From: BM003 sp963783695
Lineage (GTDB): Bacteria > Pseudomonadota > Gammaproteobacteria > Steroidobacterales > BM003
Length of the DNA stretch: 64,000 nucleotides
Reading direction: 5' to 3'
Assembly: GCA_963783695.1 (NCBI GenBank)
Contig: CAWAOM010000001.1
Location: 682,001 to 746,000 of the forward strand
The notes beneath the pieces were generated by a model, which ran no database searches, had not been told where the DNA came from, and worked only from the letters and a program-made list of their open reading frames with translations. Positions 17,328 to 25,149 of this stretch are shown piece by piece. How positions within the stretch are numbered: position 1 is the stretch's first letter; every line of letters begins with the position of its first letter. A program made the translations under genes and the position numbers.

Positions 17328-19349
17328 GTGAGCAAGCTGATTATCTGCGTGCTGCTGCCTGCAGTCGTGGCTCCGGTAGCGGCACAAACCGCCGAGGAGC
17401 CAATCGAAATGGAAGAAGTTATCGTCACCGCCCATCCGCTGTCGGCGGAAGGTCTTGCGCAGGCCGGATTGGTGCTGGAGGGAGAAGCGCTCAGCCGCAA
17501 CCTGAGTGCCAATATTGGCGAAACGCTGGTTCGCCAACCAGGAATACACAACTCGTCATTCGGCAATGCCGCCGGGCGGCCGGTTATCCGTGGGCTGTCC
17601 GGCGCGCGCGTACGAATCATGGAAGACAGACTCGACACGCTGGACGTATCAGTGACCAGCGCCGACCATGCGACCACCGTAGATGCTTTCGTTGCCGATC
17701 GCATCGAGGTTCTGAAAGGACCAAGCACGCTACTGTATGGTTCCGGGGCGATAGGCGGAGTCGTTGACGTGCATACGGGCCGAATCCCGCACAGTCTCCG
17801 CGAGGATGTCACAGGTGGAATCGAAGCGCGCGTCGAGGACAGCACCGAACAATTTGGCACGGTGGGTGAGCTTGACTTCGGCGCGGGCCCGATGGCGTTT
17901 CACTTAGACGGCTTCTATCGCGATGCCAACGACTACGATATTCCCGGTTGTGTCGAATCGGACGAACTCAGGGCGTCGGAGGGCGGAGAAGAGTGCGAAG
18001 TCGATGGAACGCTTCCGGGCAGCAACCTCGAATCATGGGGTGGCGCGGTCGGCGGATCCTACATTGGCAGTCGCGGATTCATCGGTTTTTCGGTAAGCCG
18101 CTACAGCAATGACTACGGGCTTCCGGGCGGCCACGGTCACGAGGAGGAAGAGGGAGAGGAGGAAGCCGAAGAAGGTAGTCCAACAATCGACCTCGACCAG
18201 ACCCGGTATGATATCGAGGCTGGCCTCGAGGGTCCGTTCCAGGGGTTTTCAAGTCTGAACATCCGCATTGCCTATAACGATTACGAGCACAAAGAAATCG
18301 AACCCAACGGCGAAGTCGCAACGGAGTTCGATAACAAGGCCTGGGACAGCCGATTCGAGCTGTCGCATCGTGGGGTCTTTGATTTCACGGGTAGTTTCGG
18401 CTTCCAATATGCCGACAAAAACTTCTCAGCGGTTGGAGAGGAGGCCTTTATCGAGCCGGTCGATACGACGGCGGTCGCCGCGTTCTGGGCAGGGCAACGG
18501 GTATTCTCCGCATTCGACCTCGAGACCGGACTCCGCATCGAGTCGGTGGAGCACGATCCCGCCGCTGGAAGCGACGACGATTTTACCGTTTATTCCGCTT
18601 CGCTCGGAGTCGTGGTCCCAATTGGCCGGGCATGGGAGTTCGGATTGCAAAGCGACTTTTCCGAGCGAGCGCCGGTCCCGGAGGAGCTTTATTCGAACGG
18701 TCCTCACCTGGCCACGCAGAGTTTCGAGATCGGTAATCCAGATCTGGATGACGAGCAGGCGCTTAACCTTGCAGCCACGATAGGTTACATAAGCGATGCC
18801 TGGTATCTGAACGCCGCCGCTTACGTTACCGAATTCTCCGGCTTTATCTACCCGGTTGCGACCGGAGAAGAGGAAGACGGGCTTCCTGTACAGCAATACA
18901 CCCAGGACGATGCGACTTTTTTCGGTTTTGAAATGGGTGGCGGTATTCGAGCCGCTGCGTTCGATGCCGGGTCACTGTGGCTGAGTGCCATGTCCGACTA
19001 TGTGGATGCAGAACTCGACAGAGACGGTAACGACAACGTTCCGCGGCTTCCGCCATGGCGGATCGGATTCGGTGCGGCTCTGGAATGGTACCGGGTAACG
19101 GCCAGGATCGACTACATGTACGTCAACGAGCAGGATGATGTGTCAGAGTTCGAGTTGGAGACGGACGACTACGAGGACCTCCGAATATATCTTGCCACCA
19201 GCTTGCCTGTGCGCTTCGGTGAGTTCGAAATGTTCCTGCAGGGCAAGAATCTCACCGACGATGAGCAACGCTATCATGCATCTTTCATCAAGGATTTCGC
19301 GCCGCAACCCGGGCGAACGATAGAGGGCGGAATCCGCATACGCTTTTAG
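17328..19349 (+). CDS. TonB-dependent outer-membrane receptor, ZnuD-like
   Basis: A 673-residue receptor with signal peptide (SKLIICVLLPAVVAPVAAQ), TonB box MEEVIVTA just after it, a plug domain (IGETLVRQPGIHNSSFGNAAGRPVIRG region, KGPSTLLYGSGAIGGVVD) and a beta-barrel ending in ...IEGGIRIRF with a terminal Phe. The extracellular segment near residue ~270 has the run HGHEEEEGEEEAEEG, comparable to the His/acid-rich zinc loop of ZnuD. GTG 17328 has GGGAG seven to eight bases upstream and gives a clean signal peptide; ATG 17298 would add ten residues. The cargo is inferred to be zinc or another divalent metal; no Zur box was recognised. Confidence 0.85.
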   Translation: MSKLIICVLLPAVVAPVAAQTAEEPIEMEEVIVTAHPLSAEGLAQAGLVLEGEALSRNLSANIGETLVRQPGIHNSSFGNAAGRPVIRGLSGARVRIMEDRLDTLDVSVTSADHATTVDAFVADRIEVLKGPSTLLYGSGAIGGVVDVHTGRIPHSLREDVTGGIEARVEDSTEQFGTVGELDFGAGPMAFHLDGFYRDANDYDIPGCVESDELRASEGGEECEVDGTLPGSNLESWGGAVGGSYIGSRGFIGFSVSRYSNDYGLPGGHGHEEEEGEEEAEEGSPTIDLDQTRYDIEAGLEGPFQGFSSLNIRIAYNDYEHKEIEPNGEVATEFDNKAWDSRFELSHRGVFDFTGSFGFQYADKNFSAVGEEAFIEPVDTTAVAAFWAGQRVFSAFDLETGLRIESVEHDPAAGSDDDFTVYSASLGVVVPIGRAWEFGLQSDFSERAPVPEELYSNGPHLATQSFEIGNPDLDDEQALNLAATIGYISDAWYLNAAAYVTEFSGFIYPVATGEEEDGLPVQQYTQDDATFFGFEMGGGIRAAAFDAGSLWLSAMSDYVDAELDRDGNDNVPRLPPWRIGFGAALEWYRVTARIDYMYVNEQDDVSEFELETDDYEDLRIYLATSLPVRFGEFEMFLQGKNLTDDEQRYHASFIKDFAPQPGRTIEGGIRIRF

Positions 19350-19356
19350 ACAAGTT

Positions 19357-19391
19357 ACGCCTCTCGCTGCAGCAGGCGCAGCGAGAGGCGT
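19357..19391 (+). terminator. Long hairpin after the TonB receptor
   Basis: A perfect 14-bp inverted repeat, ACGCCTCTCGCTGC (19357-19370) with GCAGCGAGAGGCGT (19378-19391), loop AGCAGGC. There is no T tract on either strand, so it may stop or stabilise the receptor mRNA rather than act as a classic intrinsic terminator. Confidence 0.55.
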
Positions 19392-19537
19392 AGATCTGGG
19401 AGCGTAGATTCCGTCAAATTAACCCGGGCTGGACATTGCGTTGCTATTGCGGCTTGTCAGAATCATCGTCGACATACTGTCTGGCGGATACGAAACCGGC
19501 TAACCTGGTATCGCGGAGTTCAGACATGCTCCGGGAC

Positions 19538-19918
19538 CTACTGTGCAATTATATCCAGGCGAACTTTGCCGTGGCCGTCTTCGACCATGCCGAGTGCCTT
19601 GGCGGCAGCACCTGAAACGTCAATAATCCGTCCCTTAACGTGTGGTCCCCGGTCATTGATCGTCACCGTGACCGATTTGCCTGTCTTCAAATAGGTGACT
19701 TTGACTTTTGTACCGAACGCAAGGTCACGGTGAGCCGCAGTCATCTTGGTTTTGTCGTACAACTCGCCGCTGGCCGTCTTGTTGCCATCGAGTGAGTCAG
19801 CGTAATAGCTGGCTTCTCCCTCCTGCGATGCAGACGGTTCGGCGGCCAAGGCCGTCGCGAATGCTGCGAACAAAATGAGAAGAAGTGAGCGGGACAATAA
19901 AGTGCGGTACTTGTTCAT
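19538..19918 (-). CDS. RlpA-like double-psi beta-barrel protein, short form
   Basis: A 126-residue exported protein: signal peptide (SRSLLLILFAAFATALA), then an RlpA-type double-psi beta-barrel with GEASYYADSLDGNKTASGE, AAHRDLAFGTKVKVTYL and the conserved VTINDRGPHVKGRIIDVSGAAAKALGM. RlpA proteins cleave denuded glycan strands at the septum; this one has no SPOR domain and no obvious lipobox Cys, so it is a minimal version. ATG 19918 follows GAGGAAC 10 bases upstream; the open frame further upstream has no coding character. Confidence 0.85.
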   Translation of the reverse strand: MNKYRTLLSRSLLLILFAAFATALAAEPSASQEGEASYYADSLDGNKTASGELYDKTKMTAAHRDLAFGTKVKVTYLKTGKSVTVTINDRGPHVKGRIIDVSGAAAKALGMVEDGHGKVRLDIIAQ

Positions 19919-20408
19919 AATTCCATGTTCCTCGCAAATTGCGTTTGGTACGGGCCGCGAGCAGCGATGGATGACAGATCGCGCGTGCCTGAGACCCATC
20001 GAGTCAATGCCCGGATTTGGGCATAACCGGAAGCAGTCGCCAATGTTAACCGATTCCGCAATCGCAGTGTGCCGCCGGTTACGCTGACCGCAAAAACGGC
20101 CTGATCGTGATGGTCTCAGCCGCGTTGACGACACCCCAGGGTGCGCATTCTCGAAGCCGTAATTGTACTGTCTGGTACCTGATGAGGCCGGACTCCCTTG
20201 CGTCGTTTGGTCACCGCGGCAACAGGGAACACGGCAGTGGCTCGAATTGAGTGCTGTCGCGGGTCGAATTGTACTGAGTGGACGCTGCTGCGGGCAGTCG
20301 CGCACGCAATCGGATCCCGGATTCCGTGGCTACCGACCGCGGGCGCCTGGTGACAGTATCGCTGTGAGCAAAAAACGGGGTGAAGCTCAGGCATTTTTTC
20401 CTTTCCTG
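19919..20408. other. Intergenic region without a recognised gene (490 bp)
   Basis: This stretch lies upstream of the rlpA-like gene and downstream of the sugar transferase. Open frames here have no recognisable protein. The word AATTGTACTG occurs twice (near 20162 and 20271), with a shorter TCGAATTG match between them; this may be remnant repetition. No promoter stood out. Confidence 0.5.
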
Positions 20409-21017
20409 CTAGCCAAATAAAGTTTGGAATATGTATTGGAGATCTTTCTTGAAAGAGTAATTGGCAATGTAGTCCATGTTGATTTTTACTTTATCGGGAA
20501 AAATCACCTGATCGTTGAATTCTTGCGGATTTTCCTTGCTCGCAAGCAATTTCTCCTCATTCTTATATTTCAACGTAGCAGGCCCGGTAATGCCCGGGCG
20601 GACATTAAGGATGATACGTTCGTCTCCCCGCAACCTGTCTGCGTAGCCGGGGACATCGGGCCTGGGCCCTACAAGACTCATCTGACCCAGCAGAACATTG
20701 ATGAGTTGGGGAAGCTCGTCAATCTTGGTTGTGCGAAAAAAAGCGCCAAGCCGGGTAATTCGCGGATCATTTTCAGCAGTAATTGTCGTATTGGCATCGG
20801 CTTCACAGCGCATGGTCTTTATCTTGATCACGCTGAAAAGCTTGCCATGTTTGCCGACACGCTGTTGAAAAAACAGACCATTGCTTTTCGAGTCAATACT
20901 CGCCGCTATCCAGGCCAGAAGAATAAGCCACAGACTGATTGCCAGGCCCGCGGCAGAAACAGCCAGATCAAAAAGACGTTTCCAGAAGGATTCCGCAGGG
21001 GACAAACGCTCGCGCAT
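20409..21017 (-). CDS. Small polyprenyl-phosphate sugar-1-phosphate transferase (PglC-like)
   Basis: A 202-residue monotopic phosphoglycosyl transferase that loads the first sugar phosphate onto undecaprenyl phosphate for a surface glycan. One N-terminal re-entrant hydrophobic helix (LAVSAAGLAISLWLILLAWIA) precedes GLFFQQRVGKHGKLFSVIKIKTM, the catalytic Asp-Glu pair in TTKIDELPQL, and LGQMSLVGPRPDVPGY. It is the last gene of a three-gene set whose start overlaps the sulfotransferase stop as TAATG. Base composition is lower in GC than the flanking core genes, fitting an acquired glycan cassette. Confidence 0.92.
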   Translation of the reverse strand: MRERLSPAESFWKRLFDLAVSAAGLAISLWLILLAWIAASIDSKSNGLFFQQRVGKHGKLFSVIKIKTMRCEADANTTITAENDPRITRLGAFFRTTKIDELPQLINVLLGQMSLVGPRPDVPGYADRLRGDERIILNVRPGITGPATLKYKNEEKLLASKENPQEFNDQVIFPDKVKINMDYIANYSFKKDLQYIFQTLFG

Positions 21018-21880
21018 TATTTTGAATAACCGTGTTTTTTCAGGGTTTCTCCGATCAGCATTTCAAGTTGCGCTACTTCCCCGGCCCCCAGCGCTTTTCG
21101 CCCCTTGCCAATGCTGTCAGCCGACACATCTTTAATCGCGGCGGAGATTTGTGCTGCCGGAACTGTTACCCGCAGAAATCGGAAAATCCGCGCCAACTCG
21201 TTCTCGGGCTGATTCACGAACTTTTCATATCGAACGCGACAGACCTTCTCCCGCGGCAATTCGTTAAACTCCAGATCCGCCGTTTCCACGCATTGCTGCC
21301 ACTGGATGGCACAGATCTCGTTCAGGCTGTGTTGGTCCAGAATTTTCTCCATATCCGGCAATGCGGGACCCCAGAAAGCGACACGTTTTTCCGCGGAAAA
21401 GAACTTATGCAATCTCGCCCAAAAATAGCGGAAACCATAATAGGGAAGATCCGCAGGCGGAACGAAACGTGCTTTCTCGAGCAGGTACTTGAAATCGAGC
21501 TTTGCCGTCCAGCGAAGTTTCGCCGAGCCTGTGGCATCCAAACCATCGCGGACGATAAATATATATCTGGCTTCGGGAAAGACCTCATTCAGAAAAGATA
21601 CTCTGAGCGAGTTGGCGCAGGTCTTTTCGACCAGCAGGTCGGCATCAAACTGCCTGGCATATTTGGCAAAAGTCCGGCGTAAATATTTTTTGACTCCGGG
21701 TGTGGCATTTTCCGCCGAAAACTGGTCGGACGGATGGCGCAAATTGCCATGGCGGAGAATATAGTTGATTTCATCGCATGGCCACGTCTCTATTCCGGCG
21801 ACAGAGGTCATCACATCCCGAAGCATATTTGTGCCTGATCTTGGCGCGCCAATAATGAAAATGGGATCTGTGCTTTTCAT
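21017..21880 (-). CDS. Sulfotransferase family protein
   Basis: A 287-residue PAPS-dependent sulfotransferase fold: the 5'-phosphosulfate loop is FIIGAPRSGTNML (residues 8-20) and the 3'-phosphate motif is ARYIFIVRDGLDATGS near 106-121, followed by a helix-rich C-terminal part with RYEKFVNQPENELARIFRFL. Its position between a sugar transferase and a glycosyltransferase implies sulfation of a surface polysaccharide or its precursor. Acceptor unknown. It starts immediately after the glycosyltransferase stop, so the three genes form one transcription unit. Confidence 0.85.
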   Translation of the reverse strand: MKSTDPIFIIGAPRSGTNMLRDVMTSVAGIETWPCDEINYILRHGNLRHPSDQFSAENATPGVKKYLRRTFAKYARQFDADLLVEKTCANSLRVSFLNEVFPEARYIFIVRDGLDATGSAKLRWTAKLDFKYLLEKARFVPPADLPYYGFRYFWARLHKFFSAEKRVAFWGPALPDMEKILDQHSLNEICAIQWQQCVETADLEFNELPREKVCRVRYEKFVNQPENELARIFRFLRVTVPAAQISAAIKDVSADSIGKGRKALGAGEVAQLEMLIGETLKKHGYSK

Positions 21881-23113
21881 TTACAACAGTGACTCGAGCT
21901 TGGCGGCATAGTCTTCGCCGAGTTTTTTGAAATCAAGCTTGTCACGCGCGAATTGTTTGCCATTTTCTCCCAGTCTCTTTCTGTCAGTATCGCTCATTCC
22001 GCGCAGCCTGATCACCGCTTGCGCCACGGCAGCGGAGTCTTCGGCGGGAACTGTCAGGCCTGCACCGGCGAGTGCGACGAGATCACCCCGGCCCGAGAAA
22101 GAATGCAGCACCGGACGGGCAGCTAAAAAATACTCGGGAAGCTTGTTCGGCGATATGCCGAACTCATAGAGAGGGTCTTTTCTCCACCCGAGGTAGCAAA
22201 CATCGAACTGCATTAGCATTGCCGGGATGAAGTGTTTGGCAATTGGCTCGATAAACGTCACATTTTGCAACGAGCGTTCCGCTGCCACTCTTAGCAGGTG
22301 TTCCTTCTGTTGTCCGCTGCCGACTATCACGAATCCGATATCCTCGTGTTCCCGCAGTTGTTCCGCAGCGTTCAGCAAATACTCCAGGGCATTGGCCAGT
22401 CCCAACGCTCCGGTATAGCCGACGATGAACTTGCCGCGGGGTAGTTGGGCCTTTACCGGGGTGGGTAACTCTGCCGGCCGCTCATCTTCCCGCTGACTAA
22501 ATCCGTTGGGAATCCACGAGAATCTCTCTCTGGATAATCCCTTCTTCGCCATATGATCTATCGCATAGGGCAGATTGGAGACGACCAAATCTGAGGTGCG
22601 GTAGGCGAAAGACTCAATCTTCGCCAGGAACCAGATTAGAGGATTGGCGCCTGAGTACCCTCCCAGTTCCTGCAAAGTCAGTGGCCAGATGTCCCTGACC
22701 TCGAACACCAGCCTGGATTTGAAGCGTTTTGCCAGGTACCACGCAGCCAGAAAGGCCACCAGAGAGGGAGACGAGCAAATGATGATATTGGGCTTGCCGC
22801 CGAGGGCTTTGTAGTGGGATACAAGCCGATAAACAAACAGGAACCAATTCAGTACCCGAACCTTGTTGAATGACGATTTATATTCCTTGACCTTGATTCT
22901 GACAACACGAAAACCGTGGCTGGTGTCTACATCGGTGACGCCGCTGAATCGCTTCGGGTTATGTAGCTTGTGATTGAAACTGGCCGCAATCAAACTGGTG
23001 TCATAGCCCTGCCGATGAAGTTCCCGCGCGATATAGAAACTGCGCCCCCCCATTCCCGTGTCGGGCGTAGAGGCGTAATGGTTGATCAGCCAAATCGTCG
23101 CTTTGCTAGCCAT
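21881..23113 (-). CDS. GT4-family glycosyltransferase (WbuB-like)
   Basis: A 410-residue retaining glycosyltransferase with the two-Rossmann GT-B plan: N-terminal TIWLINHYASTPDTGMGGRS and the donor-domain GKFIVGYTGALGLANALEYL, then SPNKLPEYFLAARPVLHSF containing the nucleotide-sugar-binding Glu region. The start resembles WbuB-type enzymes that transfer amino sugars in O-antigen synthesis. It leads a three-gene minus-strand cassette. The donor and acceptor cannot be read from sequence. Confidence 0.88.
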   Translation of the reverse strand: MASKATIWLINHYASTPDTGMGGRSFYIARELHRQGYDTSLIAASFNHKLHNPKRFSGVTDVDTSHGFRVVRIKVKEYKSSFNKVRVLNWFLFVYRLVSHYKALGGKPNIIICSSPSLVAFLAAWYLAKRFKSRLVFEVRDIWPLTLQELGGYSGANPLIWFLAKIESFAYRTSDLVVSNLPYAIDHMAKKGLSRERFSWIPNGFSQREDERPAELPTPVKAQLPRGKFIVGYTGALGLANALEYLLNAAEQLREHEDIGFVIVGSGQQKEHLLRVAAERSLQNVTFIEPIAKHFIPAMLMQFDVCYLGWRKDPLYEFGISPNKLPEYFLAARPVLHSFSGRGDLVALAGAGLTVPAEDSAAVAQAVIRLRGMSDTDRKRLGENGKQFARDKLDFKKLGEDYAAKLESLL

Positions 23114-23704
23114 CGTCCGGCCTCGTCACAATCGCATGGGGAACCTGGCTCCTGCCGCGCGAGCAGGTCTGTTTGATATATGTAGTGGTATTCAGGTTTT
23201 TCATCGCTCGGAAGGTGTCACGGATAAGCAGCCATTCAGTTTGCACCTGCAGTCGTCAGCGGGGCGACCTGTAATTCTCCGCTCGCTTTGCCACTCCCAT
23301 TGGAACCTGATTCCCTGGCCAGGATTACGCGGCCTTTTACATTTCTCCGCGAGAAGCCATGATGGGTGACCAATCCTATTGTTGACAACCGCAGCATTGC
23401 GGGACGTTTCCTGATGTGCCCAGTTCTCCTGCAGCGGCGGTTTCTGGTGTGCGGGTTCGTGGCGTTTGCGGCCAGGCCCGCGCCTGCCAGGCAAGTGAAT
23501 CGGTATCTACTGGCGCTTGCATGGCGCCCCGGATGGCCGCCACGGTGCTTCGACCAGCGACCGTTTGGGCGCGATCGTTTGGGGTCGAGGTATCCCATTG
23601 GCGCTTCCACGCGAGTGCTACTTTGGCCGCGGCGGGTCGAGAGGGATGAAGCGGCAAGGCAATCACGGCGTTAAATCCCCAAATTGCGCATGGATCCCAG
23701 GCGG
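23114..23704. other. Gene-poor stretch between the glycan cassette and tRNA-Asn
   Basis: About 590 bp with several overlapping open frames on both strands, none with recognisable motifs or consistent codon use. It lies at the tRNA-proximal edge of the glycan cassette. It may be a degenerate remnant of earlier cassette content, and should also hold the promoter for the minus-strand GT4 gene, which I could not pinpoint. Confidence 0.5.
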
Positions 23705-23734
23705 AAACAAAAACGGCCGCAGGGCGGCGGCCGT
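23705..23734 (-). terminator. Rho-independent terminator after tRNA-Asn
   Basis: On the minus strand ACGGCCGC, a six-base loop and GCGGCCGT (23734 to 23713) are followed by TTTTTG. It lies 17 bases beyond the tRNA 3' end and should end that transcript. Confidence 0.8.
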
Positions 23735-23750
23735 AATGTATTCAGGTAAT

Positions 23751-23826
23751 TGGCTCCCCGGGGCGGACTCGAACCACCGACCAATTGATTAACAGTCAAC
23801 CGCTCTACCAACTGAGCTACCGGGGA
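23751..23826 (-). tRNA. tRNA-Asn (anticodon GTT)
   Basis: The 76-base minus-strand sequence begins TCCCCGGTAGCTCAGTTGG, has anticodon loop CTGTTAA with GTT at positions 34-36, the T-arm GGTTCGAGTCC, and ends CCGGGGAGCCA with an encoded CCA. The acceptor stem TCCCCGG/CCGGGGA pairs perfectly. tRNA-Asn flanks the O-antigen locus next to an aminotransferase and uvrB in Pseudomonas as well. Confidence 0.97.
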
Positions 23827-23910
23827 ACAGGGCCTTGCTTTTTGCGGTCGTGGCCGCAGAAGGCCGCAAATTGTCGGGGATGCACCGCGCCGAGTCAACT
23901 ACCGCGTGGC

Positions 23911-25101
23911 TCAACTGCTGGCGAATGACTCGGCCAGCCGCCCGATCGCGCTCTGCAGCGTGTCCTGCGAGTAGGCGAATGACAGCCGCAGGTAGTTCGG
24001 CGCGCCAAACGCCGAGCCCGGTACCAGCGCGACCCCGACCTCGTTTATCAGGTACTCGGCCAGTTCGACATCGTTGGTCACTCCATCGGTGGCGGCGATC
24101 GCACCGCTGACATCCGGGAACGCATAAAAAGTGCCTTCGCCAGGGCGGCAGCTGAATCCGGGAATTCCATTCAGTGCGTCGACAACATAGTCATGGCGCT
24201 GTTTGAATGCCCTGGTCATCTCGGCGACGCAGCTCTGGTCGCCGTCGAGCGCCGCTACCGCCGCAACCTGGGAGATCGATACCGGGTTTGAAGTGCTCTG
24301 CCCCTGAATCTTCTTCATCGTGCCGACCACCGACGCCGGGCCACCGCAATAGCCGATACGCCACCCGGTCATGGCGTAACACTTGGAGACGCCGTTGATC
24401 GTGACGGTACGGTCGTAGAGATCGGGGCACGCCGTCACGAGGCTGCAGAAAGGCTCATCTGACCAGTAAATATGTTCGTACATGTCATCGGTTGCGATGA
24501 CGACCTGCTCGTAGCGCGCAAGGACCTCGCCGAGCGCCTCCAGTTCGGCACGGGAATAGGCCGCCCCTGTAGGATTGCTGGGGCTGTTGAGCATGAACAG
24601 GCGGGTCTTCGGGCTCAGTGCCGCATCGAGCTGCTCGGGCGTGATCTTGAAACCCTGGTCAACGCCAGCGAAGACCGACACCGGGGTGGCATCCGAGAGC
24701 AACGCAATATCGGGATACGACACCCAATACGGCGCCGGGATTACGACTTCGTCACCGGCCCCCAGCAGGGCCTGGCACAGGTTGAATATGGTCTGCTTGG
24801 CGCCCACCGAGACCAGGATCTGGCTGGCCTCGTAGCGGAGCTGATTGTCACGCTCGAATTTGGCCTGGATGGCGCTTTTTAGCTCGACGATGCCATCTAC
24901 GGCAGTGTATTTGGTAAACCCGCGCCGGATCGCTTCAATCGCGGCCTGTTTGATGTGCTCGGGTGTGTCGAAATCAGGCTCGCCGGCACCCAGTCCAATG
25001 ACGTCCTTGCCGGCAGCGCGCAATTCCGCTGCCCGCGCAGTGACGGCCAGTGTTGCCGACGGCTTGACCCGCTGGGCCCGTTCCGAAATTGGTAGAATCA
25101 C
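23911..25101 (-). CDS. Aspartate aminotransferase, class I (type Ib-like)
   Basis: A 396-residue PLP aminotransferase. Landmarks are GLGAGEPDFDTPEHIKQAA, TKYTAVDGIVELKSAI, PAPYWVSYPD, NSPSNPTGAAYSR and the PLP-lysine segment NGVSKCYAMTGWRIGY (Lys240), with the substrate-carboxylate Arg in PNYLRLSFAYS. This pattern matches the bacterial aspartate/prephenate aminotransferase group rather than E. coli AspC. It likely links oxaloacetate and aspartate pools and could also serve tyrosine or phenylalanine synthesis, which is worth noting because hisC and tyrA are missing from the aroA operon. It is divergent from uvrB. Confidence 0.9.
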   Translation of the reverse strand: MILPISERAQRVKPSATLAVTARAAELRAAGKDVIGLGAGEPDFDTPEHIKQAAIEAIRRGFTKYTAVDGIVELKSAIQAKFERDNQLRYEASQILVSVGAKQTIFNLCQALLGAGDEVVIPAPYWVSYPDIALLSDATPVSVFAGVDQGFKITPEQLDAALSPKTRLFMLNSPSNPTGAAYSRAELEALGEVLARYEQVVIATDDMYEHIYWSDEPFCSLVTACPDLYDRTVTINGVSKCYAMTGWRIGYCGGPASVVGTMKKIQGQSTSNPVSISQVAAVAALDGDQSCVAEMTRAFKQRHDYVVDALNGIPGFSCRPGEGTFYAFPDVSGAIAATDGVTNDVELAEYLINEVGVALVPGSAFGAPNYLRLSFAYSQDTLQSAIGRLAESFASS

Positions 25102-25149
25102 CGGTTACTCCATTGTCAGGGCCCACCAGGGCATAGTGATCGCATCGAT

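Noticed and set aside
23114..23704. Several overlapping open frames that could be small proteins
   Set aside because: No recognisable motif, inconsistent frame, and high chance expectation in GC-rich DNA; left as a gene-poor stretch.
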